From Actinomycetota bacterium (GTDB lineage Bacteria; Actinomycetota; Thermoleophilia; Solirubrobacterales; Solirubrobacteraceae), in contig WLNX01000014.1 in the NCBI GenBank assembly GCA_009699565.1, positions 1 to 16,753 of the forward strand: 16,753 bases of DNA, given 5' to 3'. Each line of letters starts with the position of its first letter. Within the stretch, counting starts at the first letter, position 1. The notes beneath the pieces are model-generated. The model saw nothing but the letters and a program-made list of their open reading frames with translations. It did not search any database and had not been told where the DNA came from. Of the stretch, positions 14,808 through 16,753 are shown one piece after another. The position numbers and the translations under genes were made by a program.

Positions 14808-15646
14808 CGTTCGACCTCCACCGTCAGCGACAGGTCCAGAGCAGCGGCTGAATGCGTGATCGCGCCCACTGAGATGAATTGTACGCCGCTCGCAGCGACA
14901 TCGGCGACCGTGTCGAGCGTGATGCCCCCGCTGGCCTCAAGCTCCGCCCTGCCGTCAACCTGAGCGACCGCATCGGCAAGCGCGGCCGGGCTCATGTTGT
15001 CGAGCAGCAGCCGATCGGCGCCGGCCTCGACTGCCTCGGCGACTTCGTCCGGGTTGGTGCACTCGACCTCCAGCAGCAGCGAACGGTCAGCCTGCCTCGC
15101 GGCCGCCACCGCAGCCGTGATGCCACCGGCGACGCGGATGTGGTTCTCCTTGATCAGGTAGGCGTCCCAGAGGCCAATCCGGTGGTTGGAAGCGCCACCC
15201 GCACGGACCGCGGCCTTCTCGAGCAGCCGCATGCCGGGGGTTGTCTTGCGGGTGTCGAGGATCGTCACCGAGCTTCCCTCAACCGCCCGCACGTAGCGGG
15301 CCGCCGCGGTGGCAACGCCGCTCAGATGGGCGAGAATGTTGAGCGCGGTCCGCTCAGCTGCGAGGAGTGCGCGAGCGTCGCCCTCGGCCCGCAGAACCGG
15401 ACCCGCTTCACGCCAGACGCCCTCCTCTGCAAGCGGCTCGAACCGAACTGCAGGATCGAGCGTCCCAAGCGCCGCTTCGGCGGCCTCGATTCCAAAGATC
15501 ACTCCCGGCTGCTTCTGCGTGACCGTTGCCAGCGCGATGCTGCCTTCGGGGATCGTCGCCATTGCCGTGCGGTCGCCGTCACCGACGTCCTCGGCCAGCG
15601 CGCGCGAGATCAGGTCGCTCAACTCCTGCCGCGTCGCTTGGTCCAT
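14804..15646 (-). CDS. nadC: NadC, nicotinate-nucleotide pyrophosphorylase (carboxylating)
   Basis: Converts quinolinate and PRPP to nicotinate mononucleotide with loss of CO2, the step after NadA. The 280 residues carry the standard family blocks: ERTALNILAHLSGVAT (98-113), DTRKTTPGMRLLEKAAVRAGG (131-151) with the phosphate-binding basic residues, NHRIGLWDAYLIKENH (154-169), EVECTN, LLLDNM, EASGGI and VGAITHS near the end. The ATG at 15646 lies 28 bases after the decarboxylase stop. It has no Shine-Dalgarno but has TAGGCT six bases upstream, so nadCA probably has its own leaderless promoter. The four-base overlap with nadA fits co-expression of consecutive enzymes. Confidence 0.96.
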   Translation of the reverse strand: MDQATRQELSDLISRALAEDVGDGDRTAMATIPEGSIALATVTQKQPGVIFGIEAAEAALGTLDPAVRFEPLAEEGVWREAGPVLRAEGDARALLAAERTALNILAHLSGVATAAARYVRAVEGSSVTILDTRKTTPGMRLLEKAAVRAGGASNHRIGLWDAYLIKENHIRVAGGITAAVAAARQADRSLLLEVECTNPDEVAEAVEAGADRLLLDNMSPAALADAVAQVDGRAELEASGGITLDTVADVAASGVQFISVGAITHSAAALDLSLTVEVER

Positions 15647-15652
15647 CGTTCA

Positions 15653-15658
15653 AGCCTA
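15653..15658 (-). promoter_or_regulatory. -10 element (TAGGCT), leaderless-type promoter of nadCA
   Basis: On the minus strand TAGGCT (15658-15653) fits TANNNT and is followed by six bases (TGAACG) and the nadC ATG. It lies in the 28-base gap after the decarboxylase stop. The best -35 candidate, AGGACT, matches the consensus only in its GAC core and would lie inside the end of the decarboxylase gene. Confidence 0.5.
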
Positions 15659-15674
15659 GAGAGTTCGGGGTCGC

Positions 15675-16753
15675 TCAGTCCTCGGCGAGCACCGCGACGG
15701 TGCCAAGACCGGGGTCGCTGGCGCCGTGCAGACGCGAACCGGCCGCGAGAATCTCGCGAAGGTGCGCCACCACCTCGGCGGTCACCCGCTCTCCGGGCAG
15801 CAATGCGGGAATTCCCGGCGGATACCCGGCGATCGATTCGCATGAGATCCGGCCGACCGCATCATCAATTGCGACGACCTCGGCCTTGCCAAGGAATGCC
15901 TCTCGGGGGGGAACAACGCAACCTCCCGACGGAGCGGGCCGGCGGATTGGAGTGATCGGCTCGCTTGGCTTGGCGACCGCGGAGACGGTTTCCTCGACTC
16001 CTTCGACGAGCCGGTTCAGCCGCTCGCGCGACTCGCCTGGACCGGCCATGAAGACGGCGGTCGCGTGTGTCGCCATCTCTGCATGAATGTCGTGACGCGA
16101 GCGCATCGCCTCGGCAAAATCAAGGCCGGTTAGGCCGACTGCACGCACGTCAATCACGATCCGCAGCGGATCAAAGCCTGCGATCCCAGGCCTGCCGACA
16201 AAACTCTCATCAACCAGTTCAATCAGCTCAATCTGAGCGAGCCGTCCGCGGGTCTCGGCGAGCAGTTCGATCGTCTCGGAAAGGATCTCCGAGCCCCGGG
16301 TCGCGAGCTGCCGGCGGGCGGCGTCGAGCGAGGCGATCAGGAGCGTGTTCTGGCTTGTTGAGCGAAGAATGCGAATCGCACGGACCAACGCCTGCTCGTC
16401 GATTCTCTCGTCGCTGCAGAGGTGGAGGATTGCACTCTGCGTCATCGAGCCGCCCAGCTTGTGAGTGCTGGTCAGCACAGCGTCGGCTCCGAGCCCGACT
16501 GCACTTGGCGGCAGCAGCGGGCTGAAGCCCAGATGGGCTCCCCAGGACTGGTCGACGATCAGAGCGACTCCTGCCCCGTGGGCGACCTCGACGCATCCAG
16601 CGATGTCAGCCGTCAGCCCGTAGTAGGTGGGCGAGACGATGAATGCAGCTTTGACCTGCGGGTTCGCAGCAAGCAGCCCGGCAAGTCGCGCCGGCTCTAC
16701 GCCAAGCGCCATCCCGAGGTCCTCGTCGTACTCGGGTTCGATGAAGGTCGGGA
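15675..16753 (-). CDS. Orn/Lys/Arg decarboxylase, group III PLP enzyme (5' end cut)
   Basis: A PLP-dependent amino-acid decarboxylase of the Orn/Lys/Arg major-domain family (fold type I), which makes a diamine or agmatine. The frame continues through the right edge without a start (upstream residues read FIEPEYDEDLG). The ATG at 16712 lies inside the domain and is not the true start. The PLP lysine is in STHKLGG (Lys codon 16460-16458). The cofactor-site segment DQSWGAHLGF differs from the common DEAHGAH. A C-terminal domain follows, with GYPPGIPALLPGERV, a well-conserved block near the end of this family. About 359 codons are present, probably three-quarters of a short (roughly 480-residue) Gram-positive-type enzyme. 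Whether it uses arginine, lysine or ornithine cannot be told. It precedes nadCA on the same strand but is probably separated from it by a promoter. Confidence 0.9.
   Translation of the reverse strand, partial: PTFIEPEYDEDLGMALGVEPARLAGLLAANPQVKAAFIVSPTYYGLTADIAGCVEVAHGAGVALIVDQSWGAHLGFSPLLPPSAVGLGADAVLTSTHKLGGSMTQSAILHLCSDERIDEQALVRAIRILRSTSQNTLLIASLDAARRQLATRGSEILSETIELLAETRGRLAQIELIELVDESFVGRPGIAGFDPLRIVIDVRAVGLTGLDFAEAMRSRHDIHAEMATHATAVFMAGPGESRERLNRLVEGVEETVSAVAKPSEPITPIRRPAPSGGCVVPPREAFLGKAEVVAIDDAVGRISCESIAGYPPGIPALLPGERVTAEVVAHLREILAAGSRLHGASDPGLGTVAVLAED

Noticed and set aside
15689..15703. GCACCG-CGA-CGGTGC hairpin near the end of the decarboxylase gene
   Set aside because: A 6-bp stem inside coding sequence without a T run is expected by chance at this base composition.
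14879..15955. A 358-codon plus-strand frame opposite nadC and the decarboxylase
   Set aside because: Both opposite genes have clear family motifs; this frame has none and spans two genes and their promoter.

Overview
The window is about two-thirds G+C, tightly packed chromosomal DNA from a bacterium. The gene set and order (cydDC; ftsE-ftsX-S41 peptidase-RNase R-smpB; nadC-nadA), the GTG/TTG starts and the leaderless-type promoters fit a high-GC actinomycete. The lineage Thermoleophilia/Solirubrobacterales is my best guess, but that is inference from family resemblance, not a search. I see no tRNA, rRNA, CRISPR array, insertion sequence or phage gene.

Layout. 1-3519 (+): a possible last few codons of an upstream gene, then cydD and cydC, the two halves of the ABC exporter needed to assemble cytochrome bd oxidase. 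3520-3792: a 273-base gap with no gene or recognised RNA, but with a strong concentric dyad and a leaderless-type promoter at its right end. 3793-5595 (+): an M3 oligoendopeptidase. Its TAG stop shares a CTAG with the stop of smpB, which reads the other way. 5592-10928 (-): a five-gene run read right to left, ftsE, ftsX, an S41 C-terminal processing peptidase, RNase R and smpB, with overlapping starts and stops at most junctions. It joins division and cell-wall control (FtsEX, S41 protease) to RNA turnover and ribosome rescue (RNase R, SmpB). 11030-12283 (+): an M16 zinc protease, divergent from ftsE. 12352-13764 (+): an ECF-type sigma factor carrying a hydrophobic stretch and a long glycine-rich tail. 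13785-16753 (-): an Orn/Lys/Arg decarboxylase cut by the right edge, then nadC and nadA for NAD synthesis.

Three genes that begin transcription units (M3 peptidase, M16 peptidase, nadC) lack a Shine-Dalgarno sequence. Each instead has a TANNNT -10 hexamer followed by exactly six bases and the ATG, so transcription probably starts at the start codon. The other genes rely on Shine-Dalgarno sequences or on coupling to the gene before.

The least ordinary items are the sigma factor with its glycine-rich, internally repeating tail, the operator-like dyad in front of the M3 peptidase, and a seven-codon (stop included) reading frame coupled to the S41 peptidase start. Most of the window is otherwise conserved housekeeping content, and I find no clear multi-gene novel system.
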